64,000 nt of DNA from Chenggangzhangella methanolivorans (GTDB lineage: Bacteria; Pseudomonadota; Alphaproteobacteria; Rhizobiales; Methylopilaceae). Both the position numbers and the translations under genes were made by a program. Where the stretch lies: contig NZ_CP081869.1 in the NCBI RefSeq assembly GCF_019797865.1, forward strand, positions 2,443,501-2,507,500, in the 5' to 3' direction. The notes under the pieces were generated by a model that had not been told where the DNA came from, searched no databases, and was given only the letters and a program-made list of their open reading frames with translations. Below, piece after piece: positions 20,037 through 28,731 of this stretch (position 1 is its first letter; each line of letters begins with the position of its first letter).

Positions 20037-20610
20037 GCGCTCGCTGACGCCGGACTATTTCGAGCGCATGTACGCCGAAACGTCAGATCCATGGGGGTTC
20101 GAGACCAGCGCTTACGAAGCTGCGAAATACGACCGCACGATCGCCGCCTTAGGCAGTCGTCGATATCTCCGTGCGCTCGAGGTCGGATGCGCCAACGGCG
20201 TGCTCACCCGCAGGCTCGCAGCGCATGCCCGCGAGCTTTTCGCGATCGACGCCAGCGCGACCGCGCTCGACCGCGCCCGTGAGCGCTGCGCGGATCTGAA
20301 GAATGTCCGCGTCCAGCGGATGACGTTCCCGCTCGATGCCCCGGTCGACTGCCGCTTCGATCTCGTGGTGCTGTCCGAGGTGGCCTACTACTGGGGGAGC
20401 GATGATCTAGCCCTCGCGGCCGCCTGGCTGCTCAGCCATCTGGCGATCGACGGCGAGCTTCTTATGGTCCATTGGACCGGTGAGACCGATTATCCACAGA
20501 CGGCCGACGAGGCTGTTGAAGGCTTGAGCGCAGGGTTTGAGGGCGGCCCCGAGGTCTTGCGAGCCGAGCGCGCAGCCCAGTACCGGCTCGACCTCTGGCG
20601 TCGGCGTTGA
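20026..20610 (+). CDS. NodS-like SAM-dependent methyltransferase
   Basis: The product is 194 aa from the ATG at 20026. The NodS family start is recognisable: YFERMYAETSDPWGFETSAYE followed by AKYDRTIAAL. SAM motif I is EVGCANGVLTRRLA, and motif II is around FAIDASATALDRAR. LVVLSEVAYYWG follows. NodS N-methylates the deacetylated glucosamine of Nod factors. No nodABC genes are in this window, so the substrate here is more likely another amino-sugar conjugate. Overlaps the deacetylase gene by 11 bases and the next transferase by four. Confidence 0.85.
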   Translation: MEDKRSLTPDYFERMYAETSDPWGFETSAYEAAKYDRTIAALGSRRYLRALEVGCANGVLTRRLAAHARELFAIDASATALDRARERCADLKNVRVQRMTFPLDAPVDCRFDLVVLSEVAYYWGSDDLALAAAWLLSHLAIDGELLMVHWTGETDYPQTADEAVEGLSAGFEGGPEVLRAERAAQYRLDLWRRR

Positions 20611-21401
20611 CAGGCCTCAGCGTCCTCACGCTCGCAAAAGGCCGCGCCGGCCATCTGGCGAACCTCATAGAAGGTTTGAGGCGCAGCGATCTCCCGCCCG
20701 ATGAACTCGTCATTGTCGATATGGGCGGGGCGCCGGATGAACTCCCCGAAACACCTTTCCCGGTCCGCAGGGAAAGGATCGCAGGCGAGGGCCTACCGCT
20801 GGCCGCCGCCCGAACCGCGCGGCGTCGAGCGCCCAGCATGACCATCTCCTGTTCCTCGACGTCGATTGCATCCCCGCCGCACGCCTCGTCGCCGCGATGT
20901 CGGAGACACTCGGCGCCCACGATGCGCTGATCTGCCCGGAAGTGCTTTATCTCGGACCCGAAGACGCCCGTAAGGTTTGGCGGGAGGACGATCTGATCCG
21001 TAGAGGGGCGCCGCATCCGGTGCGACCGTTCCCGACTTCAGGGCTGTCGAAGGAGTCGAACGCCGGCCTGTTCTGGTCGCTGGCCTTCGGGATTCGGCGC
21101 AATCGCTTCGCGGCCTTGGGCGGCTTCGACGAGGCGTTCACCGGCTAAGGCGCCGAAGACACCGACTTTGGGTTTCGCGCAAAAAGCCTCAGGTCTGCCG
21201 TTGCTTCTGATGGCGGGACCCGGGGCCTTCCATCAGCATCATCCGGTGTCCGATCCGCCAATCGAACATCTCAACGACATTCTTCGAAACGCAGAGACGT
21301 TTCACGCGAAGTGGGGCGTCTGGCCGATGCGTGGTTGGCTCGACGCCTTCGAAGCGCGCGGCCTCATTACGCTTGCAGACGAAGTGATCCGTCGGCGCTA
21401 A
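20607..21401 (+). pseudogene. glycosyltransferase family 2, broken by two frameshifts and one stop
   Basis: It starts in the ATGA overlap with the NodS-like gene. Pieces: LSVLTLAKGRAGHLANLIEGL to about 20825; one missing base; then DHLLFLDVDCIPAARLVAAM (DxD) to LGGFDEAFTG; an in-frame TAA (21146-21148) where the family has Tyr in FTGYGAEDTDFG; then one extra A in an A5 run near 21178; then LPLLLMAGPGAFHQHHPVSDP to the stop at 21401. All catalytic motifs survive. The stop is a substitution, so not every lesion is an indel. Repaired length is about 265 aa. Confidence 0.75.
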
Positions 21402-21436
21402 GTCCGGCGAACGGACGATAACCGGGGGAAGCGACA

Positions 21437-21499
21437 ATGACATCGCCGAGTTCCGCCAAGCAGGGGCACGCAGGCTTCAAGTTTCTCAAGACGCTGTAG
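21437..21499 (+). CDS. possible 20-aa small protein
   Basis: A short ORF (MTSPSSAKQGHAGFKFLKTL) with a strong GGGGGAAG site 6 bases before its ATG, ending at the foot of a stable hairpin. Basic, no membrane segment. Only the ribosome-binding site and position support it. Confidence 0.28.
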   Translation: MTSPSSAKQGHAGFKFLKTL

Positions 21500-21527
21500 C
21501 GCTCCACCGGAGACGCCGGCGGAGCGC
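21499..21527 (+). terminator. GC-rich hairpin closing the glycoconjugate cluster
   Basis: GCGCTCC-A-CCGG, loop AGACG, CCGG-C-GGAGCGC gives an 11-pair stem with one mismatch. It lies after the last rightward gene and before a convergent gene. No U-run follows, so it may act as a weak or bidirectional terminator. Confidence 0.45.
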
Positions 21528-21546
21528 ATGAGTCAACCTAGGTGAT

Positions 21547-21843
21547 TTACTTGCCAGAGCCGGTCGTAGGGGTTTCGCTATGGCCGCGGAGATCCTTGGC
21601 CTGATTGTCGGAGCTGCCGGCGGAGGTCGGCTTCTCGCCCTTCATCTCCATCGATCCGGACGACGAGCCGCCCTTCATCTCGCTCTTCATCGAGCCAGAC
21701 GAGTCCTTCATTTTCATCCCGTCGGTCTGCGAGCCGCTGGTTGCGTTGTTTTCCGTGCCGGTGGCCTGAGCCATGGCGAAGGAGGTCGAGGCAGCGAGCA
21801 GGGCTGCGGCGGCGCTGGTCGTGAAGATATTTTTGAAGGTCAT
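21547..21843 (-). CDS. small secreted Gly/Ser/Met/Lys-rich protein (98 aa)
   Basis: The start at 21843 has an AAGGAAAC site. A clear Sec signal peptide (MTFKNIFTTSAAAALLAAST, then SFAMAQA) is followed by a low-complexity mature region with repeated short units (SGSMK, KGGSSSGSMEMKG, MKMKDSSGSM). There are no cysteines and disorder is likely. Similar small exported proteins are common in Methylobacterium-type genomes and their function is not known to me. Upstream, 21844-22067 is an AT-rich spacer with the probable promoter. Confidence 0.72.
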   Translation of the reverse strand: MTFKNIFTTSAAAALLAASTSFAMAQATGTENNATSGSQTDGMKMKDSSGSMKSEMKGGSSSGSMEMKGEKPTSAGSSDNQAKDLRGHSETPTTGSGK

Positions 21844-22067
21844 GACGTTTCCTTATTATTTGAGGACTTAAACGAGAGAGATCAGTGAAGCCCAGCAATG
21901 CTGCGCCCGCTCGGACCACTCGAATAAGCGACCGAAATGACGTCAGTCATTTAACAATACGAAGCTCTGAGATTTTTGTTTCTCATCGCGCGTAAAATTC
22001 TGGATTATATTTTTTTAGAACGAGCGGAACGAATATTGATACATATAAATACATATCCGGAGATTGC

Positions 22068-22843
22068 TCAGATGCCAGCGTACCAGGCGTATCCATTGTC
22101 TTCCCAATAGCCGCCCTTTCCGCCGCCGATCTCGTCGAAACTGGCGACGGCTTCGATCCTCATGACGTATTTGGCCATCTTGTAGCCGAGCTGACGTTCC
22201 ACCCGCAGCCTGAGCGGCGCGCCGTGCTCGACCTTCAGCGGTTGGCCGTTCATTTCGTAGGCGAGGATCGTTTGCGGGTGGACGGCATCCACGAGATCGA
22301 CGCTCTCGTAGTAGCGGACTGGCGAGCCGTCCTCGGCGTTCTCCATCGTGTCCGCGCAGTGGAACACGACATACCGCGCCTGCGGCTTCAGCCGCGCCTT
22401 CTCGATGAGCGCGGCGAGCGGAGCGCCGGTCCACTTGCCGATGCAGCTCCATCCTCCACGCAGTCATGGCGGGTGATCTGCGTGCGCGACGGCAGCCTTC
22501 GGAGATCCTCGATCGACAGATCGAGCGGCGTCTCCACCAAGCCGCCGACCTTGAGCCTAAAACCCTCGAAGTTCCGCGCGACGAGCGCCTTGTAGTCCTC
22601 GTCGACTGGGTCGATCGTGCCGTTCGGCTTGAACCAAGGCGAGATGTCGGCCTCGGCGTATTCCCGGGCGAGCGACTGCTGCGTCAGCATCGTCCGCTGG
22701 ACGAAGAGGCTGGCGTCTTCGCCGGCCTCGAGCGTACGACGAACCCAGGGCATCTGCCCAAGCTGGTCACAGCCTGCGAGCAGCGATGCGCCGGCCGCGG
22801 AGCCGCCGAGCAGGACGGCGCGACGGCTCAGGGTGCGGCTCAT
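22068..22843 (-). pseudogene. sulfite-oxidase-family molybdopterin protein, one frameshift
   Basis: The start at 22843 overlaps the cytochrome b gene by four bases. The N-terminus has a twin-arginine/lipobox-like leader (SRRAVLLGGSAAGASLLAGC). The frame breaks near 22455; one added G restores the Mo-ligand motif HDCVEGWSCIGKWTG. The rest continues as YVVFHCADTMENAEDGSPVR to KGGYWEDNGYAWYAGI. Repaired length is about 259 aa. It belongs to the SUOX/MsrP-type molybdoprotein fold, paired with a b-type cytochrome as in YedYZ-like systems. It likely works in the periplasm as a reductase or dehydrogenase; substrate unknown. Confidence 0.8.
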
Positions 22844-23695
22844 GCCTGATCTCCCGACGGGTTCGTTCGCTCGATCCGGAACCAGCCCGTCAGCATGCCG
22901 CGGACGTTGTTCCAGAACCCTGAGAGCACAACCATGGCGACGTGTATGAGGACGAACAGGACAAGCAGGTTGGCGAGAACGAAATGGATGGTGCGGGCTG
23001 ACTGCCGGCCTCCGAAGAGGTCGATCACCCAAGGCGCCGCTGCGTTGAAGCCGGGCGACAAAGCAAGGCCGGCGAGTAGCTGCAACGGCAGAAGACCCAG
23101 AACGACGACGAGGTAGGTCAGCTTCTGCAGCACGTTGTAGCGCGTCGCCTCTTCGCCTTTCGGGAAGCGGAAGCGCAGGTGCTCGATGACGCTGGCGCCG
23201 ATATGGCGAAGCTGATCACCCGATGGGACCAGCCGTTTCCTAAGCTGTCCGCTCGCCACGCCATAGCCGAGATAGACGAGGCCGTTCAGCACGAAGAGCC
23301 AGGCGAAGAAGAAGTGCCAGCTCCGCCCCTCCGCGAGGCTTTGGTAGCTCGGCAAAGTCGCCCATGAGGGAAAGCCACGGCCGATGATTTCCCCGTCGGC
23401 GTCTTTCGACGCGCCGAGCACACCGGTGGTGTCGAAGCTCTGCCCAAACGCCGTCGTGACGCCTCGCGGCGGCTCCGTTTCGGTCGCGGTCATCGCCACG
23501 AGCGGGGTGTCGAAGGGAGACGTGCCCCCAGTAGAGCGCGGGATGTGCGTTGAAGATCTGAAGCCCGCTGAGCAGCAGCACGGCCAGGCAGACGACGTTG
23601 ACCCAATGCGCGATCCGAATCGTCGCCGGATGCCGAAACACCCAGCGAGCCCCGGAGGCTTGCGTTCCGGTTTCAGCCGCTTTGGTCGTCGCCAT
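22840..23695 (-). pseudogene. cytochrome b561 membrane subunit, one frameshift
   Basis: The ATG at 23695 is preceded by AGGAG. The first part has the haem-ligating helix RIAHWVNVVCLAVLLLSGLQI. The frame breaks near 23535; one added G in a G5 run joins ALYWG to GTSPFDTPL and the remaining frame. Further helices include WHFFFAWLFVLNGLVYLGYG, LTYLVVVLGLLPLQLLAG and RTIHFVLANLLVLFVLIHV with His ligands. Repaired length is about 285 aa. It would pass electrons between the quinone pool and the co-transcribed molybdoprotein. Confidence 0.8.
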
Positions 23696-23779
23696 CAAGC
23701 TGCTCCTGGCCGACCGGCGATATCGCCGGCCGGCGTTGCAAGGATCTCATCAGACGTTTCGATGGAGCCGCGGGTTTCG

Positions 23780-24211
23780 TTACATCGGCGGCACGACGCC
23801 GTCCTTTCCGATCGCGACCGCCCGGGCGCTCAGGGTCTCGCCGTCGCGGGTCGTGATGGAGAAAACGGGAGCGCCCTTCATAACGATCGACTTGTCGGCT
23901 TTCTCGAAGGTGACGATCGGCGCGGTCGGCGGGACCTTGATGGTCTTGGACTGACCATTGTCGTAGGTCACGTCGATCGTCTTTTCACCGCCCGCGCCGT
24001 GCTCGACTTGATCGAACCGTTCGTCATCGCGCTCTCCGTGGTCGCGCCGCCCGACTTCTGCGTTTTGACCGTGCCATTGGTCATGGCGCTCTTGGTCTTT
24101 GATCCGCCCGAGGAAACGGTCGTGTCTTCGATCTCGTCCCAGGGGTAATGACCCTCGCCTGTGCCGCGCATCGCTTCGGGGAAGATTACCACCTCAAGCG
24201 CCACCGGCGTC
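23780..24211 (-). pseudogene. C-terminal remnant of an exported protein, cut by the IS3 element
   Basis: The segment reads VALEVVIFPEAMRGTGEG, HYPWDEIED, two copies of an (E/K)SAMTNG(T/S)(V/I)K unit, then EKTIDVTYDNGQSKTIKVPP to GKDGVVPPM. One missing base near 24000 splits it into two frames. This family, with FPEAMRGTGEG and a PPM end, is found beside molybdoprotein/b561 genes in related bacteria and normally has a signal peptide and about 80 more N-terminal residues. These are absent, because the IS3 end begins at about 24212. Function unknown. Both the truncation and its cause are clear. Confidence 0.68.
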
Positions 24212-24276
24212 TGGTCTGCCCCCTGAGAAGTGGTCCTCCCTGATGTATGGCTTTTGGCCATGTGGAGGACTGAACG

Positions 24277-24552
24277 ATGCCGAGGAAGAGGCACGCACCT
24301 GAAGAGATCGTCGCGAAGCTGCGGCAGGTCGAGGTTCTGACCGCGCAAGGTCGGCCGGTCGCGGAAGCGATCCGGTCGATCGGGGTGACCGAAGTCACGT
24401 TCTATCGCTGGCGCACCGAGTATGGCGGGCTGAAGGGCGACCAGGTGAAGCGCCTGAAGGAGCTGGAGGCCGAGAACGCCCGGCTTCGTCGAGCGGTGTC
24501 GGACCTGACGCTGGACAAGATGATCCTGGCGGAGGCAGCTCGGGGAAACTGA
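24277..24552 (+). CDS. IS3 transposase OrfA
   Basis: The product is 91 aa. An HTH of the IS3/IS911 OrfA type (PEEIVAKLRQVEVL, SIGVTEVTFYRWRTEYGG) is followed by a leucine-zipper helix (RLKELEAENARLRRAVSDLTL). Intact. It would normally shift frame into OrfB to make OrfAB transposase, but OrfB is damaged here. Confidence 0.88.
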   Translation: MPRKRHAPEEIVAKLRQVEVLTAQGRPVAEAIRSIGVTEVTFYRWRTEYGGLKGDQVKRLKELEAENARLRRAVSDLTLDKMILAEAARGN

Positions 24553-25458
24553 TCAGCCCCGCCCGTCGCCGCGACTGCGTCGATCGTGTGGTGAGCAAGC
24601 TCGGCGTGACGGAGCGCCGTGCTTGCCTTGTGCTCGGCCCACCGATCGACACAGCGGAAGGTCCCAACGCGGCCCGACGACGAGGCGGCGCTGACCGCCG
24701 ACATCGTCGCGCTGGCTGTCCAGTATGGCCGTTACGGCTACAGGCGGATCGCGGCTCTGCTGCGCTCCGCCGGCTGGGTCGTGAACCTGAAGCGGGTCGA
24801 GCGGATCTGGCGACGTGAGGGGCTGAAGGTTCCGACGAAGCAACCCAAGCGGGGCGGCTGTGGCTCAACGACGGCTCATGCGTGCGGCTGCGGCCGGAGC
24901 GGCCGAACCACTGGTCCTACGACTTCGTCGAGGATCGGACGCATGACGGCCGCAAGTTCAGGAGCTCAACGTGATCGACGAACCGAAGGTCGGCGCAGCC
25001 AGTTCACGCGCGAATGCCTGGCGATCCGGATCGGGCGGAGGCTCAGGTCGACCGACGTCATCGACGTCCTGTCAGACCTGTTCATTCTCCGCGGCGCGCC
25101 GGGCCACATCCGGTCGGACAACGGCCCGGAGTTCGCGGCCAAGGCCGTCCGCGAGTGGATCGTCGCCGTCGGCTCGAGGACTGCCTTCATCGAGCCCGGC
25201 AGCCCTTGGGAGAACGGCTACTGCGAGAGCTTCAACGCTCGGCTCCGCGACGAGCTTCTCAACGGCGAGATCTTCTCCTCACTCGCCGAGGCCAAGGCCG
25301 TGATCGAAACCTGGCGGCGGCACTACAACGCCATCCGCCCACACTCGGCGCTCGGCTACAGGCCGCCCGCGCCAGAGGTCGCGCTATGGCCGGCTGCGCA
25401 ACCCCGACCAGCTCCGCCGGCCACACCAACCGTCGCGTCAGCGCCGCTCATGAACTAA
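24553..25458 (+). pseudogene. IS3 transposase OrfB (DDE), multiply damaged
   Basis: The frame begins ISPARRRDCVDRVVSKLGV and breaks near 24635. The next piece (VPTRPDDEAALTADIVAL to PTKQPKRG) breaks near 24855. A third (RPNHWSYDFVEDRTHDGRKF) breaks near 24960. A 20-base insertion at about 24983-25002 separates the DE of VIDE from FTRECLAI. The rest is intact: HIRSDNGPEFAA (second Asp) and ENGYCESFNARLRDELL (Glu). The first catalytic Asp (SYDFVEDRT) is present. The insertion is not a simple sequencing indel, so this copy may be truly dead. Confidence 0.8.
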
Positions 25459-25539
25459 CATTCCAACCGGACCACTCGATGGGGGCCGGCCAGTATCGTG
25501 ATCGCCTCGGCAACATCGTACGTCAAGGACAGCCTGAGA

Positions 25540-27733
25540 ATGTTTGACGCCCGATCCGCTTCTCGGCTGGCCGAACTCGAAGACGTCTCTTTGAACTTGC
25601 GCCTGCGTAAGAATGGGGTCGTCGAGATCGATGGCCGGAACCATCTCTTCGCGCGTCTGCTGGACGACGGCCGCTTCGCTTTCGACGACGAAGAGAACGC
25701 CAAGCGGAAAACCCTTAGGGAAAGCGAATTTCTCGATCGCTATCGCGCCGGTCGCATCGTCGTCCGCGACTGGAGCGTGCTTCCGGTCAAGTTTCGCAAG
25801 GAAGCTGAGAGATCCCTCGAAACTCTTCCGCCGGAGAAGACGACGAAGGCGGAGTGGCGGCACGCCTACTGCGTCGCCTTCGACGCAAATCCCGTGGTTA
25901 AGACCGAACGCGGACTTGTCCCTCTCATCGAACATGTGGCCGCCGAGAACGGCCACGATGTGAAGCCAGACTGGAGAACGCTGCTCACATGGCTGAGGAC
26001 CCGCGGCGTCGGCGGCCGTCGTCCCCTCAGGGCCATGCGTTCATTCGAGGAACTGCGAGGTCGGAAGAAAGGCGTCGACCCCGAAGCGGAAACATCATTC
26101 AGGATTGCATAAAGCTCGTCTTCCTGAATCAGCAGCAGCTCCCGGCGTCCGCTGTGATCGAGGCCGTCGTCGGCGAGATTGCGCGGAGAAACGAAGACCT
26201 CGGAAGCGCTGAGCGGATCGCCACTCCGTCGCCGATGACGATCCATCGAAGGATCGCGGAGCACCCGTTCTACAGAACCCTCCGGCTACGCATTGGAAAG
26301 CGCGCCGCCGACCAGATGATGAAGCCGCTGAAAGTCGCGCCGGAAGCGACGCGTCCGCTGGAAACGATCATCATCGATCATACGAAGATCGATGACTGGA
26401 TGCTCTTCGAAGATCAGACGAGCCTCCCTTGCGGTGGCCGTCCTGGCTGACCATGGCGATCGACGCTTATTCACGCTATCCGGTTGGCTATTACATCGGA
26501 TTTGAACCGCCGAGTGTTTACTCGGTGATGATGTGCCTCCACAGGCCGTCGCGCCGAAGACCGACTTATTCGCCAAGTATAAGGGTATCAAGGCCGACTG
26601 GCGCGCGGCTGGCTTGCCGCTCAAGTTGGTGGCTGACAACGCGAAAGAGGTCATCGGTTCCCTCCCGCGCGCTTGCGCGGAACTCGGGATCTCGAGACGT
26701 CGCCTGTGCGGACGCCCAAGTACAAAGGCATTATCGAGCGCTTTTTCAGAACGCTCAACACTACGTTCCTGCATCGTCTTCCGGGAACGACTTACGGTAG
26801 TCCGAAGAAATTACGAGACAGCGATATGACCCTCGCAAGACAATGTCGATGTCGTTCGACACCTTCCAGTTTCTTTTCCTAAAGTGGCTGACTCAGGATT
26901 ACTGTAAAGCCAAGAACCGTACGATCGGCTGCACGCCGGAAAAACGTTTGGATCGAAGGCACTGAGAAGCATCGGATCAGATGCCGGAGCGCATCTCTGA
27001 TCTGAAGGTTGTTCTTTCGCGGCACGCTGATGGCATGCTGTCACGATCCGGCATCCGATATCAAAACCTTGCCTATCGAAACAGTTCAACTGTTTCGTCC
27101 GTCCTCGAAGCTGCGGGAAAGCAAAATTACGCGTGAAATTCCGATTCGATCCAACAGATATCGGAACAATATATATTCTCCATCCAAACGGTACTTATCT
27201 GCCCTTGCACTGCGAGGACGAATACGCCAAAGGCATATCGCTCTGGCAACACAAGATTATCCAAGACGAAAACCGCAAAAGGGATCGCGATCCGAAAAGC
27301 TACAAGGATCTGATGCGGACACGTCTTGAACTCATGGAAGCGGTCCATGAGGCGATCCAGACCGGATTGGCCAAGTCCTATGAAGCTCGTTTTTCGCGGC
27401 TCGGATCCCAACGGGGCTCTCCAGGCTCAATACCGGTGATCGCAATCGAGACCTCGAGCTCGTCCGTCGAAAACGTCATCACTGTGCCGACCATGGCCGC
27501 ACCGGCTTTTGAAACGGCCGACACGCTCATAATCGAGCCAGGCAAATCGGCCACAAAGAAACAACGCAAGAAATCGGCGGCCGATGGGGATCCGAAGCCG
27601 CTGGAGTCGCCTGTTACGAAATCTTCTCTAGCAATTATAGCGCCACCTGCGGCCAATTCTTCGCCAGAGAATGACGATCTCGACTCGTGCTTTCGAACCG
27701 TTTCGGTTCCACTTCTCGGAGTATTGGTGGTGA
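25540..27733 (+). pseudogene. tnsB: Tn7-like transposase TnsB/TniA (DDE, rve + Mu-C), several frameshifts
   Basis: It starts at the ATG at 25540 (AAGGA nearby), just after the IS3 end. The N-terminal part resembles the helical/HTH region of TniA (FLDRYRAGRIVVRDWSVLPV, LPPEKTTKAEWRHAYCVAFD). Breaks near 26095, 26440, 26540, 26690 and 26825 are each repaired by one added base. The repaired rve domain has TIIIDHTKIDDWML (D), PLKLVADNAKEV (D) and TPKYKGIIERFFRTLN (E). The Mu-C-like end is KFRFDPTDIGTIYILHPNG to DRDPKSYKDLM. The tail probably ends at the TGA 27731-27733 overlapping tnsC. Repaired length is about 730 aa. It would cut and join the transposon ends. Confidence 0.75.
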
Positions 27734-28731
27734 GTGAAGTTATCGATACGATTGAACGCAAAGATTACGACGAATTCGCTGAACGGTTTGCCGCGCGCAT
27801 CAACGCCGTAAAAGCTATCCGCATCCAGAATGACCGGACGATCAAAGGGATAAAGGAAATCCGGCTTTTCATGCAGACCGCGACCGGAACCGGCGACAAC
27901 GCCGGCGCCTCGCTTACGGCCCCTACACGAGGCGGAAAGACAACAATCATCCAGGAGTTCCGTTCGGCCTTCATGCCGGACCCGGAGGTCGCGACCGAAA
28001 AGATGCCGATCGTCTATGTCGAAACTCCGAGCGGGACCGGCACCTCATCGTTGGGCATGGCGATCCTGAACGCCCTGGGGGACATGAATCCGTCTCGAGG
28101 CGACGGCGCCTACAAGCAGACCCTCATCACCAAGGCGATCCGCCGGCGCGAGACGAAGCTACTGATTATCGACGAGATCCAGCGCCTCGTCGCGAAAGAC
28201 CGAGGCCGGGTCGCTCATAATGTGTCCGACTGGATTCAGAACCTGCTGAATCAGATCTCGGGCACATGTGGGATCCTGTTGGTCGGGACGACCCGCGCCC
28301 GACGCATCTTCCGCCGGAATGGCCACCTGGTCGGGCGCAGCGATCACCACTTCGAGATCAAGCCCTACGCCGCAGCCGACGACGACGCTGCGGACTGGCA
28401 GCTATACCGAACTTATCTTGCAACGTTTGACGAGAAGCTGCAGCAGGTCGCTGGCTTCCATCGGTCCGACCTTCACAAGCTCGATTTGGCGAAGCGGATC
28501 CATGCAGCGTCCCGGGGTTATCCCGGCGCCACGGCTCGGCTCCTGCAGCTGACCGCCATCCAGGCGATGCTCAATGGAGACCAGCCGACGCTATCTCGCG
28601 AGATCTTCGCTGAAGCGTTCGACAGCATGTGGGCGTTCTCCGACGCGAAAGCGGTAAATCCCTTCAGGACCGCAACCCCGCCTCGGATCGAACAGGTTTG
28701 GACCGAAGAATGGGAGGAATCGTTTGATTGA
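27730..28731 (+). CDS. tnsC: Tn7-like AAA+ ATPase TnsC/TniB
   Basis: The product is 333 aa from GTG 27730 (VSEVIDTIERKDYDEF). The open frame continues upstream into the tnsB tail, which I treat as an indel-created join. Walker A is TAPTRGGKTTII near residue 62; Walker B is KLLIIDEIQRLV near residue 142; then ILLVGTTRARRIF (sensor). The C-terminus WTEEWEESFD overlaps the tniQ start. TnsC/TniB polymerises on target DNA and links TniQ/TnsD to the transposase. Confidence 0.85.
   Translation: MSEVIDTIERKDYDEFAERFAARINAVKAIRIQNDRTIKGIKEIRLFMQTATGTGDNAGASLTAPTRGGKTTIIQEFRSAFMPDPEVATEKMPIVYVETPSGTGTSSLGMAILNALGDMNPSRGDGAYKQTLITKAIRRRETKLLIIDEIQRLVAKDRGRVAHNVSDWIQNLLNQISGTCGILLVGTTRARRIFRRNGHLVGRSDHHFEIKPYAAADDDAADWQLYRTYLATFDEKLQQVAGFHRSDLHKLDLAKRIHAASRGYPGATARLLQLTAIQAMLNGDQPTLSREIFAEAFDSMWAFSDAKAVNPFRTATPPRIEQVWTEEWEESFD

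Larger units (their letters stand above)
24212..25492. mobile_element. IS3-family insertion sequence
   Basis: Boundaries are proposed from matching ends. The left end reads TGGTCTGCCCCC then AGTGGTCC. The right end, read in reverse, gives TGGCCGGCCCCC then AGTGGTCC. Inside are OrfA and OrfB in the usual IS3 order. No identical target duplication is seen at the two ends (left flank ends GCGTC, right flank begins GTATC). It joins a truncated chromosomal gene on the left to the Tn7-like tnsB gene 48 bp to the right, as expected after an adjacent deletion or rearrangement. Confidence 0.75.
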
